DNA of 64,000 bases from an uncultured Agathobaculum sp. (GCA_934504345.1 CAKSVR010000001.1:1-64000), one strand, 5' to 3'. Shown: positions 1-8,168, numbered from the stretch's first letter. Made by a program: numbers and translations. Notes: generated from the sequence alone by a model not told the origin.

Positions 1-314
1 GAGCCGAAGATAACGCCCGTGCGATAGGGATCGAAATTGCCTTCCTTGAGGCCCGCCTGCTCGACAGCCTGAATCGCTGCCGCCATTGCGTAATGCACAT
101 TTGCATCTGCGCGGCGCGCCTCACGCTTCTCCATATACTGGGTCGGGTCGAAGTCCTTGACCTCTGCGCCCAGCTTTACCTTAAAATCGGATACATCAAA
201 CTTGGTGATGGGACCGATGCCGCATTTGCCGGTCTTGAGCGATTCCCAAAACGTCGGCACATCATTACCGACCGGAGTGATGGCACCCATGCCGGTGATT
301 ACTACACGTTCCAT
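1..314 (-). CDS. fabF: 3-oxoacyl-ACP synthase II (FabF), N-terminal part, cut by window edge
   Basis: Condensing enzyme of fatty-acid elongation: adds malonyl-ACP to a growing acyl-ACP in the cytosol. Only the first ~104 residues are present, reading leftward off the window. The protein begins MERVVITGMGAITPVG, the standard FabF opening, followed by FWESLKTGKCGI and a DPTQYMEKREARR stretch typical of KAS II; the catalytic Cys and two His lie outside the window. The ATG at 312-314 is preceded by AAGGAG at a good distance. It follows fabG by 57 bp in the same direction, so it is probably co-transcribed from the fabH or fabK promoter. Confidence 0.95.
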   Translation of the reverse strand, partial: MERVVITGMGAITPVGNDVPTFWESLKTGKCGIGPITKFDVSDFKVKLGAEVKDFDPTQYMEKREARRADANVHYAMAAAIQAVEQAGLKEGNFDPYRTGVIFG

Positions 315-371
315 ATATTTGCTCCTTCATTCCAGTATCGTAACTGTGCAGCCACTGCACAGTGTCAAATC

Positions 372-1100
372 TTAGTAGAGTCCGCCGTCCGCGATGATGG
401 TCTGGCCGGAAATATAGCTTGCCGCGTCCGATGCGAGAAACGCGACAACGCCCGCGATCTCCTCCGGCTTGCCGAAACGACCGAGCGCGATCTGCTTCTT
501 GGCATTCTCGCGGATGTCCTCCGGCACCTTGTCGCTCATCTCGGTGGCGATCCAGCCCGGTGCGACAGCATTTACCGTGATGCCGCGTGCGCCCAGCTCC
601 TTGGCGGCGGTCTTGGTCATGCCGACCATGCCGGCCTTTGCCGCAGTGTAGTTGATCTGGCCGTAGTTGCCGGTGAACGCCGAAACCGAGGTGATGTTGA
701 TGATACGGCCCTGCTTGGCGCGCATCATCATCGCACCGCACAGGCTGAGCATATTGAATGCGCCCTTGAGGTTGGTACGGATAACGTCGTCGAACTGGTC
801 CTCCTTCATGCGGACCATCAGACCGTCGCGGGTGATGCCCGCGTTGTTGACGAGGACATACGGCACGCCGATCTCTTCCTTAATTTCTTTCAGCGCAGTA
901 TTGCAGGCATCATAATCCGCAACATCCCACTGCTTCACATAAGCCTGAACGCCATGTGCGCGGCACTTTTCGGCCACAGCCTCGGCCTTTTCCACCGAGG
1001 AGGCACAGTTGATGAGGACATCGAAGCCGTCCTGCGCCAGCTTTTCCGCGATCGCCGCGCCAATGCCGCGGGAACCGCCGGTAACGATTGCTAAACTCAT
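372..1100 (-). CDS. fabG: 3-oxoacyl-ACP reductase FabG
   Basis: NADPH-dependent reduction of 3-oxoacyl-ACP, second step of each fatty-acid elongation cycle. A 242-residue short-chain dehydrogenase of normal length. Residues 7-14 (TGGSRGIG) are the Rossmann glycine motif, NNAG is at 85-88, and the catalytic Ser138, Tyr151 and Lys155 (YTAAK) are all present; the C-terminus ends SGQTIIADGGLY as in true FabG. It sits between fabK and fabF in a leftward operon. The gap to fabK carries a low-complexity repeat rather than another fab gene. Confidence 0.96.
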   Translation of the reverse strand: MSLAIVTGGSRGIGAAIAEKLAQDGFDVLINCASSVEKAEAVAEKCRAHGVQAYVKQWDVADYDACNTALKEIKEEIGVPYVLVNNAGITRDGLMVRMKEDQFDDVIRTNLKGAFNMLSLCGAMMMRAKQGRIINITSVSAFTGNYGQINYTAAKAGMVGMTKTAAKELGARGITVNAVAPGWIATEMSDKVPEDIRENAKKQIALGRFGKPEEIAGVVAFLASDAASYISGQTIIADGGLY

Positions 1101-1119
1101 TGTTTACTCCATTCTATAC

Positions 1120-1205
1120 ACAGGTAGGAGTTAGGAGGTAGGAGTGAGGAGTTTTCGCAACTCTTCACTCTCCACTCTTCACTCTCCACTCTTCACTCTC
1201 CACTC
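1120..1205. repeat. Inverted low-complexity repeat (TAGGAG / CACTCTCCACTCTT)
   Basis: The fabK-fabG gap holds GGTAGGAGTTAGGAGGTAGG followed by three to four tandem copies of TTCACTCTCCAC, so the purine-rich left part can pair with the pyrimidine-rich right part. Related TAGGAG/CTCCTA arms flank another palindrome upstream of valS (35193-35381). No coding potential is seen. Confidence 0.7.
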
Positions 1206-2153
1206 TTATTCAAATCTCTTGTAAGCGTTCTTGAGCAAATCCTCTGCCTGTGCGGTCATGCCCTTGAGGATTTCCTCGCACGGATGCAGCTCCTTGAGCA
1301 TACCCGCGATCTGGCCGGACATGAACGTGCCCTCCTCATAGTTGCCGTCCTGCACGGCCTTACGCAGAGAACCAGCGGTAGCCTTCTCAAGCTCCTCGAG
1401 CGAGGCATCGGTGTTCTGCTTCTCGAGCTCGAGGCACTTGCGCGCCATCGGGGTCTTGAGCGAACGCACCGGATGACCGGACGGACGGCCGGTAACAACG
1501 GTCGAAATGTCGGTCGCCTTGAGGACGAGCTCCTTGTACTTATCCGAGATATAACATTCGTTGGAGGCGAGGAACACGGTGCCGCACTGTACGCCCTCAG
1601 CGCCCAGCATCATGGCAGCTGCCATGCCGCGGCCGTCCGCGATGCCGCCTGCGGCGATGACCGGAATGCTCAGCGCATCAACGACCTGCGGAACGAGCGG
1701 CATGGTGGTCAGCTCACCGATGTGGCCGCCGCCTTCCATGCCCTCTGCGATAACGGCATCCGCACCGGCGCGCTCCATGCGCTTTGCCAGCGCAACGGAA
1801 GCGACGACCGGCATGACCTTGATGCCTGCATTCTTCCAGTCCGCGATATACTTGCCCGGATTGCCCGCGCCGGTGGTCAGCACCTCGATCTTCTCATCGA
1901 TGGCAAGCTGCGCCAGATCGTCCGCATTCGGGGAGAGCAGCATGATGTTCATGCCGAGCGGCTTGTCCGTGATGGCACGCGCCTTGTGGATCTCCTCGCG
2001 GATGTAATCCACCGGAGCCGCGCCGCCCGCAATGATGCCCAGACCGCCTGCCTTGGAAACCGCAGCCGCAAGATGATGCTCTGCGATCCACGCCATCGCG
2101 CCCTGCACGATCGGGTATTCGATACCGAGAAGTTCTGTGATCTTGGTTTTCAT
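1206..2153 (-). CDS. fabK: Enoyl-ACP reductase II (FabK), FMN-dependent
   Basis: Final reduction of the fatty-acid elongation cycle using FMN, the FabI replacement found in many Firmicutes. The 315-residue protein begins MKTKITELLGIEYPIVQGAM, has the TIM-barrel flavin-binding segments EGMEGGGHIGE and VIAAGGIADGRGMAAAMMLG, and matches FabK/nitronate-monooxygenase length. Genome context (fabH upstream, fabG and fabF downstream) favours FabK over a nitronate monooxygenase. The start is preceded by AAAGGGGAGA. A promoter with TATAAT lies in the 144-bp gap to fabH, so the operon can be re-initiated here. Confidence 0.93.
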   Translation of the reverse strand: MKTKITELLGIEYPIVQGAMAWIAEHHLAAAVSKAGGLGIIAGGAAPVDYIREEIHKARAITDKPLGMNIMLLSPNADDLAQLAIDEKIEVLTTGAGNPGKYIADWKNAGIKVMPVVASVALAKRMERAGADAVIAEGMEGGGHIGELTTMPLVPQVVDALSIPVIAAGGIADGRGMAAAMMLGAEGVQCGTVFLASNECYISDKYKELVLKATDISTVVTGRPSGHPVRSLKTPMARKCLELEKQNTDASLEELEKATAGSLRKAVQDGNYEEGTFMSGQIAGMLKELHPCEEILKGMTAQAEDLLKNAYKRFE

Positions 2154-2209
2154 AGGTCATTCTCCCCTTTTATATAGGTAATTTCTTGTAATTCTAAATC
2201 CATCAAATT

Positions 2210-2238
2210 ATTATAGCATATTTTTCACGAAATGTAAC
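2210..2238 (-). promoter_or_regulatory. Promoter for fabK-fabG-fabF
   Basis: On the minus strand GTTACA (2233-2238), a 17-bp spacer and a perfect TATAAT (2210-2215). Immediately downstream the minus strand reads AATTTGATG (2201-2209), a half-site resembling the FabT-type operator seen at 3339-3355, but the second half is poor. Confidence 0.65.
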
Positions 2239-2297
2239 CCAATGTTATTGCACTGAATATCCGGTATCGTACATTTTCGTTGAACATTGTACTGTAA

Positions 2298-3287
2298 TTA
2301 CAGCTTGAGTACAAAAGCGCCGTAAGTAAGTCCGCCGCCAAAGCCGGTGCAGACGATGGTCTGGCCCTCATGCAGCAGGCCGTTCTTCCGCATTTCGTTC
2401 AGGCAGATGGGCACGCTGGCCGACGAGGTATTGCCGAAACGGTCCATATTGACGTAAATCTTCTCTTTCGGCAGATGGTAGCGCTTGGCGATGACATCCA
2501 GGATACGCAGGTTGGCCTGATGCGGCACCACCCAGTCGATGTCGTCCGCCGAAACGCCCGCCCGCTTGAGTGCGGTGTCGATGGCCAGCGGGACCGCTCT
2601 TGCGGTGAAGCGCACGACCGGTGCGCCCTGCATTTTAAGGAAACGCGCCTTCGGATCTACCGGACGTTCCTCCGCGAACGGGTCCTCGACCGGGAGCGCC
2701 TGCATTTGCAGGTATTCGCCGCCCGAGCCGTCCGCCGCGCTGAACGTGGACAGGATGCCCGTTGTTTCGTCCTCGGTCGCCTGATAGATGGCCGCCGCCG
2801 CGCCGTCACCGAACAGGATGCAGGTCGAGCGGTCGGTGTAGTCCACAATGCGCGACAGCGTTTCCGCCGACACGACGAGCACGGTCTTTGCCTTGCCCGA
2901 TTTGATATAGCTGTCCGCGATGTCCGTCGCGGAAACAAAGCCGGTGCAGGCGTTGTTGATGTCGAACGCGCCGACCTGCCGTGCGCCCAGCTTGTCCTGC
3001 ACGATGGCGGCGGTATTCGGCGTGTTGGTATCCGGCGTGCAGGTGCTCACCAGGATCAGGTCGAGCTCCTCCGCCGAGATGCCCGCGTCAGCCAGCGCAT
3101 CCTGCGCCGCGCCGAGCGCCAGCTCCCATGTATGGGTGTTCTTCGCGATGCGGCGTTCGCGCACGCCGGTGCGCTGCACGATCCACTCATCGTTGGTATC
3201 TACCATTTTTTCCAGCATGGCGTTTGTAAGGACAAAGTCCGGGATGCACGCGCCCGTGCCGATCAGTTTACTGTTGATGATCTCCAC
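2298..3287 (-). CDS. fabH: 3-oxoacyl-ACP synthase III (FabH)
   Basis: Starts fatty-acid synthesis by condensing an acyl-CoA with malonyl-ACP. From a GTG at 3285-3287 the protein is 329 residues, the family size; the open frame extends further upstream but that part is not FabH-like and would run through the promoter. Active-site Cys114 (NNACTGF), His (PHQANLRILD) and Asn (FGNTSSAS) are present. An AGGAG lies only one base before the GTG, so the exact start is uncertain. Transcribed leftward from a perfect consensus promoter at 3367-3395 that overlaps the fabD promoter. acpP, often next to fabH in Clostridia, is absent here. Confidence 0.93.
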   Translation of the reverse strand: MEIINSKLIGTGACIPDFVLTNAMLEKMVDTNDEWIVQRTGVRERRIAKNTHTWELALGAAQDALADAGISAEELDLILVSTCTPDTNTPNTAAIVQDKLGARQVGAFDINNACTGFVSATDIADSYIKSGKAKTVLVVSAETLSRIVDYTDRSTCILFGDGAAAAIYQATEDETTGILSTFSAADGSGGEYLQMQALPVEDPFAEERPVDPKARFLKMQGAPVVRFTARAVPLAIDTALKRAGVSADDIDWVVPHQANLRILDVIAKRYHLPKEKIYVNMDRFGNTSSASVPICLNEMRKNGLLHEGQTIVCTGFGGGLTYGAFVLKL

Positions 3288-3338
3288 GCTCCTAAAAAGT
3301 CCAAATCGCTCTCCCAAAAAGCGTGGAAAAGCGACAAT

Positions 3339-3355
3339 AGTTTGATTGACAAAGT
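3339..3355. promoter_or_regulatory. FabT-like palindromic operator between fabH and fabD
   Basis: The 17-mer AGTTTGATTGACAAAGT is an imperfect palindrome that agrees at 14 of 17 positions with the FabT box known from streptococci (ANTTTGATTATCAAATT, from memory). It overlaps the fabD -35 and would lie just downstream of the fabH transcription start, so one bound repressor could block both directions. No MarR/FabT or FapR regulator gene is in the window. Confidence 0.65.
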
Positions 3356-3374
3356 ATTCTCCGACTATTATAAT
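3346..3374 (+). promoter_or_regulatory. fabD promoter, perfect consensus
   Basis: TTGACA (3346-3351), 17-bp spacer, TATAAT (3369-3374), a perfect vegetative promoter reading toward fabD. Its -35 lies inside the FabT-like operator and its -10 shares four bases with the -10 of the opposing fabH promoter. Confidence 0.85.
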
Positions 3375-3395
3375 AAAAGCACAGGAAAATGTCAA
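3367..3395 (-). promoter_or_regulatory. fabH promoter, perfect consensus, overlapping fabD -10
   Basis: Minus strand TTGACA (3390-3395), 17-bp spacer, TATAAT (3367-3372). The palindrome TATTATAATA provides -10 elements on both strands, so two polymerases cannot occupy the site together. Confidence 0.85.
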
Positions 3396-3488
3396 GGCGG
3401 CGCGGCATATTTCGCAACACTTCGCACAGAAATATGCGTTAACGTTCTATGCCGTCTAAATTTGATGATTATTTGGGAGGAACCAAAC

Positions 3489-4406
3489 GTGAACTACGGT
3501 TTTGCATTTTTCCCCGGTCAGGGCGCACAGGCGCCGGGCATGGGCAAGGATCTTTTTGAGAACTCTCAGGCGGCCAAGCTGGTCTTTGAGGAGGCGAGCG
3601 ACGGCGCGGGTCTGGATGTAGCCAAGCTGTGCTTCGAGAGCGACAAGGCAGTGCTCTCCCGCACCGAGAACAGCCAGATCGCCATTTTCACGCATTCCAT
3701 GGCAGCATGGGCTGCATTAAAGGAAGCAGGCGTGGAATTTCAGGCAGCGGCCGGCTTCTCGCTCGGCGAATACACCGCACTGGCAGCAGCCGGCGTTGTT
3801 TCCCTTGCGGACGGCGTGAAGATCGTTTCCATGCGCGGCAAGCTGATGCAGCAGGCGGCGGATTCCATCGACGGCGGCATGGCGGCCATCCTCGGTCTGG
3901 AGGATTCGGTTATCGAAGAAGCCTGTGCAAAGGTGACCTCCGGTGTCGTTCGTCCGGTAAACTACAACTGCCCGGGTCAGCTCGTTATCGCAGGCGAAAA
4001 GGCCGCTCTGGCAGAGGCCATCGAGAACTGCAAGGCCGCAGGCGCACGCCGCGCGCTCCCGCTCGCGGTATCCGGCGCGTTCCACACCCCGCTGATGGCA
4101 AAGGCTGCGGCAGAGCTGCGTGCTTACGTTTCCGATTTCACGTTCTCCGCACCCAAGATGGATATTTACTCCAATCTGGACGGCAAGGTCTACGACTGCT
4201 CCGACCTGCCCGCACACCTCGAGCAGCACATGGTTTCTCCGGTGCGCTGGACCCAGCTCGTCAAGAACGGCATGGCGGCGGGCCTGACCTCGGCGTGCGA
4301 GATCGGCCCCGGCAAGACGCTGACCGGCTTTGCGGGCAAGATCAGCAAGGAGCTGACCTGCAAGACCGTGCAGGATATGGCAGGCGTGCAGGCGGCTGCG
4401 GAGTAA
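3489..4406 (+). CDS. fabD: Malonyl-CoA:ACP transacylase FabD
   Basis: Transfers malonyl from CoA to ACP to supply the elongation cycle. GTG start at 3489 with GGGAGGA eight bases upstream gives 305 residues, the normal size; an upstream in-frame extension is non-homologous. Motifs: FFPGQGAQ near the N-terminus, nucleophile Ser91 in GFSLGEYTAL (Phe replaces the usual His of GHSxG), and catalytic His in SGAFHTPLM near residue 200. Transcribed away from the rest of the fab genes, whereas in most Clostridia it sits between fabK and fabG on the same strand. Followed by a strong terminator. Confidence 0.94.
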   Translation: MNYGFAFFPGQGAQAPGMGKDLFENSQAAKLVFEEASDGAGLDVAKLCFESDKAVLSRTENSQIAIFTHSMAAWAALKEAGVEFQAAAGFSLGEYTALAAAGVVSLADGVKIVSMRGKLMQQAADSIDGGMAAILGLEDSVIEEACAKVTSGVVRPVNYNCPGQLVIAGEKAALAEAIENCKAAGARRALPLAVSGAFHTPLMAKAAAELRAYVSDFTFSAPKMDIYSNLDGKVYDCSDLPAHLEQHMVSPVRWTQLVKNGMAAGLTSACEIGPGKTLTGFAGKISKELTCKTVQDMAGVQAAAE

Positions 4407-4427
4407 GCTCCGCGCAAAGGTGTATGC

Positions 4428-4461
4428 AAAAAGGCTTCGGATGGTATCCGAAGCCTTTTTT
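4428..4461. terminator. Bidirectional terminator after fabD
   Basis: Stem GGCTTCGGAT / ATCCGAAGCC with a 3-nt loop, A-run before and T-run after, so it works on both strands and also closes the leftward lipoprotein gene. Confidence 0.9.
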
Positions 4462-4490
4462 ATACCGCAACCATTGATGAATACATAAAT

Positions 4491-4573
4491 CGTAGGGCGC
4501 GACGACTCGGCGCGCCGTGGTCAAACGAAATAAAACGTGTACATCGGCGTGCCGAGGTCGTCACGCCCTACGG
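4491..4573. repeat. CGTAGGGCG palindromic repeat 1
   Basis: Starts CGTAGGGCGCGACGACTCGG and ends with the imperfect inverse, ...GGTCGTCACGCCCTACGG, around a ~30-bp variable loop. One member of the family also at 11879, 13036, 35245, 38413, 39575, 39637, 45262, 48757 and 48812. Confidence 0.9.
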
Positions 4574-4597
4574 AAACGGTATTGCGAATGGTCGCAC

Positions 4598-5587
4598 TTA
4601 CTCCCACAAACCCTTTGCCTTCATATCCGCGATGTAATCCTCGATATTGTCCGCGTTCAGGATCTTCGAGCCGGAATCGATAACCGTTTCCACCTTATAG
4701 CCCTCCAGCGCATCGACGGCGGCCTCGATGGCCTTATAGCCCATATCGTAGCCCTGCTGGGCAATATCGACGGTCAGTTCGCCGCGCTCGAGCGCCTCGA
4801 CTGCCGCGCGGTTGCCGTCAAAGCCGCAGATGACCGCCTTGGCATATGCCGCATTGCCGCTGTCCTCGATGACCTTGATGACCGAGAGCGCCATGTCGTC
4901 ACCCGTGACGAGCACGGCATCCACACCCTGCGGATACTTCTGCATGACGGCCTCCATCGCGGCGGCGGCGCGGTCCGGCTGGGCATCGCAATACTGCACC
5001 TCGAGCACGGTTCCGTCTGCCTCTGCCACGGCGCTGCGGTAGCCGCGCAGACGGGCTTCGTGGGTTTCATCGCCCTGTGCGCCGGTCAGGATAACGACCT
5101 GCGGCTTGTCCGCGCCGTTGGCTCTGGCCTGCTCCATCGAGACATCACCGCCGTCCTTGGCGGCCGCTTCATTGCCCGTGCCGACAAACGCCGCCTTTTT
5201 ATCCGAGGTAAAGTCCGTATCCAGCGCGATGACCGGCTTTTCCGCCGTCGATACCAGCGTTGCCGCCGAATCCGACTGCAAGGGCGCCACGACTGCGGCA
5301 TCCACGCCGTCATTGTGCAGAACGGTTTCGATCATGTTCATCTGCTCGTCATACGCCGTTGCCGAGGTCGGTGACTGCACATCGACCTGCACGTTTCCGT
5401 GCTCTGCCGCATACGCTTCCGCGCCCGCGACGACCTTTTTGAAATGCTCGTCCGTGTGCTTGACGATCATCGCGATGTGGTACACCTCACCGGTGTCCGC
5501 GCCCGCGCTGTCCTGTCCGCCGCACGCGGTCAGTCCCGTCAGACACAGCATTCCGGCCAGCATCGCCACCATTCTTCTCTTGTTCAT
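4598..5587 (-). CDS. Sugar-type ABC transporter substrate-binding lipoprotein
   Basis: A 329-residue extracytoplasmic solute-binding protein of the RbsB-like (periplasmic binding protein 4) class. A signal peptide ends in lipobox LTAC with Cys22, so it is anchored to the outer face of the membrane. The mature part opens YHIAMIVKHTDEHFKKVVAG, with PTSATAYDEQMNMIETVLHN, TDFTSDKKAAFVGTGN and ICGFDGNRAAVEAL, the usual ligand-pocket and hinge segments. No permease or ATPase gene adjoins it, so it is an orphan binding protein or serves as a sensor partner; the ligand cannot be told. It lies between two terminators and is monocistronic. Confidence 0.85.
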   Translation of the reverse strand: MNKRRMVAMLAGMLCLTGLTACGGQDSAGADTGEVYHIAMIVKHTDEHFKKVVAGAEAYAAEHGNVQVDVQSPTSATAYDEQMNMIETVLHNDGVDAAVVAPLQSDSAATLVSTAEKPVIALDTDFTSDKKAAFVGTGNEAAAKDGGDVSMEQARANGADKPQVVILTGAQGDETHEARLRGYRSAVAEADGTVLEVQYCDAQPDRAAAAMEAVMQKYPQGVDAVLVTGDDMALSVIKVIEDSGNAAYAKAVICGFDGNRAAVEALERGELTVDIAQQGYDMGYKAIEAAVDALEGYKVETVIDSGSKILNADNIEDYIADMKAKGLWE

Positions 5588-5700
5588 GGTTCAGACTTCC
5601 TTTCCCCGGAATCTCTCTTTTCTCTCCGCCCGGAGCAGCTCCCCGGATGCAAGCACATTTTAGCACATATTCGGCCGTCCTGCAACTTCTCACGGCAGTT

Positions 5701-5732
5701 AAAAAGGCATCCTCCGCAGAGAATGCCTTTTT
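5701..5732. terminator. Terminator below gatD
   Basis: AAAAAGGCAT / ATGCCTTTTT stem with a 12-nt loop, A and T runs on both sides, so bidirectional. It closes the leftward murT-gatD operon. Confidence 0.85.
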
Positions 5733-5747
5733 CTGTATTTTATTGAA

Positions 5748-6482
5748 TTATTTGTTCAGCCGCTGCTCCATGTAATTGTGTGCGTTCAGCTCAATCGTAT
5801 CATCGAGCGGCGCGAGCGGCTCCACCCTGCCGTAACGCTGCTCGAGTGCGGTCTGCAAAATGAAATCACACAAAACCGGGTTCTTCGGCAGCAGCGAACC
5901 GTGCGAGTAAGTCGCGAACACATTGTTGTAGCGTGCGCCCTCGGTCTGATCCTCGCCGTTGTTGCCGTAGCCCTTTATCATCATGCCGAGCGGCGCGACA
6001 TCCTCACCGAGATAGGTCTTACCCGAGTGATTCTCGAAACCGACCACGATCGAGCCGCTGCTCTCGGGCGTGGTGCGGTACATATAGTTGCCGATCATGC
6101 GCTCTTTCGCGCCGATGGTGTGGACGTTGATCGCGCCGATGAAGTCGAGCTGCACGCCGTCCCACGTTTTGTAATACTGACCCAGCATCTGATAGCCGCC
6201 GCAGATGGCGAGGAACACCTTGTTGTCCTCAACTGCCGAGCAGATGTCCTTGCCCTTGCCCGAACCGAGGTCGCGCAGCAGCACCTCCTGCTCGAAATCC
6301 TGTCCGCCGCCGATGAAAAAGATGTCGTATTTGTTCGCATCGAGCGGCTGGCCGATCGAGCACTCGTCCACGTTGACCTTGATGCCGCGGCTCTCCAGAC
6401 GGCGCTTCATCGTGATGATATTGCCCCGGTCACCATACAGATTGAGGATGTCGGGGTACAGATGGCAGATATTGAGTTCCAT
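5748..6482 (-). CDS. gatD: Lipid II isoglutaminyl synthase, glutaminase subunit GatD
   Basis: Glutaminase half of the MurT/GatD complex that amidates D-Glu of lipid II to D-isoGln at the cytoplasmic face. 244 residues; opens MELNICHLYPDILNLYGDRG, has the glycine turn FFIGGGQDFEQE near 56-65, nucleophile Cys94 in AICGGYQMLG and the catalytic His in TYSHGSLLPK. This is the stand-alone CobB/CobQ-type class I amidotransferase fold; pairing with murT 14 bp upstream separates it from cobyric acid synthase. RBS is GGAGGGG. Confidence 0.93.
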   Translation of the reverse strand: MELNICHLYPDILNLYGDRGNIITMKRRLESRGIKVNVDECSIGQPLDANKYDIFFIGGGQDFEQEVLLRDLGSGKGKDICSAVEDNKVFLAICGGYQMLGQYYKTWDGVQLDFIGAINVHTIGAKERMIGNYMYRTTPESSGSIVVGFENHSGKTYLGEDVAPLGMMIKGYGNNGEDQTEGARYNNVFATYSHGSLLPKNPVLCDFILQTALEQRYGRVEPLAPLDDTIELNAHNYMEQRLNK

Positions 6483-6496
6483 TTTTGTCCCCTCCC

Positions 6497-7867
6497 TTAT
6501 TCGTAGAACGCCTTAACGTCCGTGTGCTTGCTGATCTCGCCGCGCAGGTCGAACATGGCGGTGTAGGTCGGCATGAGGAACGCCGGTGTCCCGTCCGAGG
6601 CGATCTCGGTCAGCAGCTTGTCATATGCGCGGATGACCTCGATGCGGTCGGGCGTGAAGCCCGCGTATTTCAGGCGCAGCGCCATATCATCCGCGCGCAC
6701 GCCGGAAACAAGGATGCGCGTGAAGCGGTCCTGCTGCTCGGCAAGCGCCTCGAAGTCAACGTCCCAGATCCAGCTGATGTCCGTGCCGTCCGCGAAGCGG
6801 TCGTTGAGCAGGAATGCCAGCTTGCAGCAGCCCTCGTCGTGCGCGATGAGGTTGATGACCTGATTGAAGCCCGCCGGATTCTTGACCAGCATCATGCGGG
6901 CCTGCGCCTGTCCGAGCGTGAACTGCTCGGCGCGGCCGAAGCCGCACTCGAACTGCGAAAGCGCGCTGACGGCGGTCTGCTCGTCGATGCCGACAACGTG
7001 CGCGACAGCGGCCTCTGCGGCGGCGTTATAGATGTTGTAGCCGCCCGGCAGATTAACGTGTACCTCGTGTTCATGGCCGAAAATGTTCAGCACGATGTCG
7101 GACGAATCTGCGCCGGTGGACAGCACCTTGGTGACAGCGACCTGCGGGGTCTGGCGGTGATAGCCGCACTTCGGGCAGCGGAAGCCGCCGAGATGGCCGT
7201 AGGTGATGTAGTCGTACTCGTACTCGGTCTTGCAGTGGATGCAGTACGGCGCGTCCGACAGCTCGTGCGCGATCTCCTTGTAGATCGGGCCGTTCACGCC
7301 GAACCAGACGATCTTGTTCGGCACGTTGTCCGCCAGCGAGGCAGTCAGCGAGCAGTCCGCATTCAGGCACAGCGTTGCATCCGGAACGTGCGTGATGCCC
7401 TCGCGGATCGCGCCCAGCGTGTGCGTGATCTCGCCGTAGCGGTCGAGCTGGTCGCGGAAAATGTTGTTGACGACAAGGCACTCGACCGGGAGATATTCGC
7501 TCGTGCGGCGGAATGCGGCCTCATCGCACTCGATGAGCGCGTGCGTATACGGGCATTTGCCGGACAGCGTGGAATGCTGTGCAAATACCGCGATGATGCC
7601 GGTCAGCAGGTTCGCGCCGGACTTGTTGGAGAAATATTTGAGTCCCGCATCGGCAAACGCCTGCTCGATCATGCGGGAGGTGGTGGTCTTGCCGTTGGTG
7701 CCGGTCACGACCGTGACCTTTACGCCGCGCGACAGCTCGCCGAGGATGTCCTTATCGATCTTCAGCGCCAGCTTGCCCGGCAGGTTGGTGCCGCCGCGTC
7801 CCAGCTTTCGCAGGACAGCGCCCGATGCCTTGCACACCAGCACCGCCAGTCTGGTTTGGAGTTTCAT
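6497..7867 (-). CDS. murT: Lipid II isoglutaminyl synthase, ligase subunit MurT
   Basis: Mur-ligase-like ATP-dependent subunit that receives ammonia from GatD. 456 residues. ATP loop GTNGKTT at 56-62; a ribosomal-type zinc ribbon with CIHC...CPKC inside the central domain, a hallmark of MurT; C-terminal DUF1727-type domain with WIWDVDFEAL and the conserved YTAMFDLRGEI end. First gene of a two-gene operon with gatD. A promoter (TTGTGC-N17-TATACT) lies 34 bp upstream. Confidence 0.93.
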   Translation of the reverse strand: MKLQTRLAVLVCKASGAVLRKLGRGGTNLPGKLALKIDKDILGELSRGVKVTVVTGTNGKTTTSRMIEQAFADAGLKYFSNKSGANLLTGIIAVFAQHSTLSGKCPYTHALIECDEAAFRRTSEYLPVECLVVNNIFRDQLDRYGEITHTLGAIREGITHVPDATLCLNADCSLTASLADNVPNKIVWFGVNGPIYKEIAHELSDAPYCIHCKTEYEYDYITYGHLGGFRCPKCGYHRQTPQVAVTKVLSTGADSSDIVLNIFGHEHEVHVNLPGGYNIYNAAAEAAVAHVVGIDEQTAVSALSQFECGFGRAEQFTLGQAQARMMLVKNPAGFNQVINLIAHDEGCCKLAFLLNDRFADGTDISWIWDVDFEALAEQQDRFTRILVSGVRADDMALRLKYAGFTPDRIEVIRAYDKLLTEIASDGTPAFLMPTYTAMFDLRGEISKHTDVKAFYE

Positions 7868-7900
7868 TGCTCTAACCTCTTTTTCAAGTCATATGTAGTA

Positions 7901-7929
7901 AGTATATCGCATTTTTCCGTTCAGCACAA
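7901..7929 (-). promoter_or_regulatory. murT-gatD promoter
   Basis: Minus strand TTGTGC (7924-7929), 17-bp spacer, TATACT (7901-7906), giving a short leader before murT. Confidence 0.65.
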
Positions 7930-7935
7930 GAAAGA

Positions 7936-7981
7936 AAATCGACAACACGCATATCCCTCAGCGGTTGCGTATTGTCGATTT
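7936..7981. terminator. Hairpin overlapping toxin-1 promoter; leftward terminator
   Basis: AAATCGACAA and TTGTCGATTT pair around an inner ACGCA/TGCGT stem; on the minus strand a T-rich tail follows (TCTTTCTTG). The same position, just before the -35, carries a hairpin in modules 2 and 3, so it probably stops antisense transcripts leaving the module. Confidence 0.6.
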
Positions 7982-7993
7982 CTATGTTATGCT
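7965..7993 (+). promoter_or_regulatory. Promoter of toxin-like module 1
   Basis: TTGCGT (7965-7970), 17-bp spacer, TATGCT (7988-7993). The mRNA would start near 8000 with GTGGCGCTGCCGG. Confidence 0.6.
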
Positions 7994-8084
7994 GTATGTG
8001 GCGCTGCCGGACACGGAAAAAGCGGTTAGTCCCCTGACTCGTCAGGGGTGCTTCCTGCCCCCTGTTTGAAAGGGGGTATGTTCC

Positions 8085-8168
8085 ATGAGTACATCCGAAG
8101 TATTACAGCTTTGCTTAGTAATCATTGGAATCTGTGATCTGTTCATTCAGATAAACGCGAAGAAGTAA
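8085..8168 (+). CDS. Small hydrophobic holin-like toxin candidate (module 1, 27 aa)
   Basis: A 27-residue ORF starting MSTSEVLQLC, with a single hydrophobic helix (LCLVIIGICDLFI) and a basic end (NAKK). This layout resembles the small 'holin-like toxin' peptides of Firmicutes type I toxin-antitoxin loci. AAAGGGGG stands eight bases before the ATG but is caught in a hairpin (CCCCC 8058-8062 with GGGGG 8072-8076), and CCCCTGA/TCAGGGG (8031-8048) forms a second hairpin, so translation is likely repressed in the full-length mRNA. The stop codon lies in the stem of a shared bidirectional terminator. Function is inferred from architecture only. Confidence 0.65.
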   Translation: MSTSEVLQLCLVIIGICDLFIQINAKK

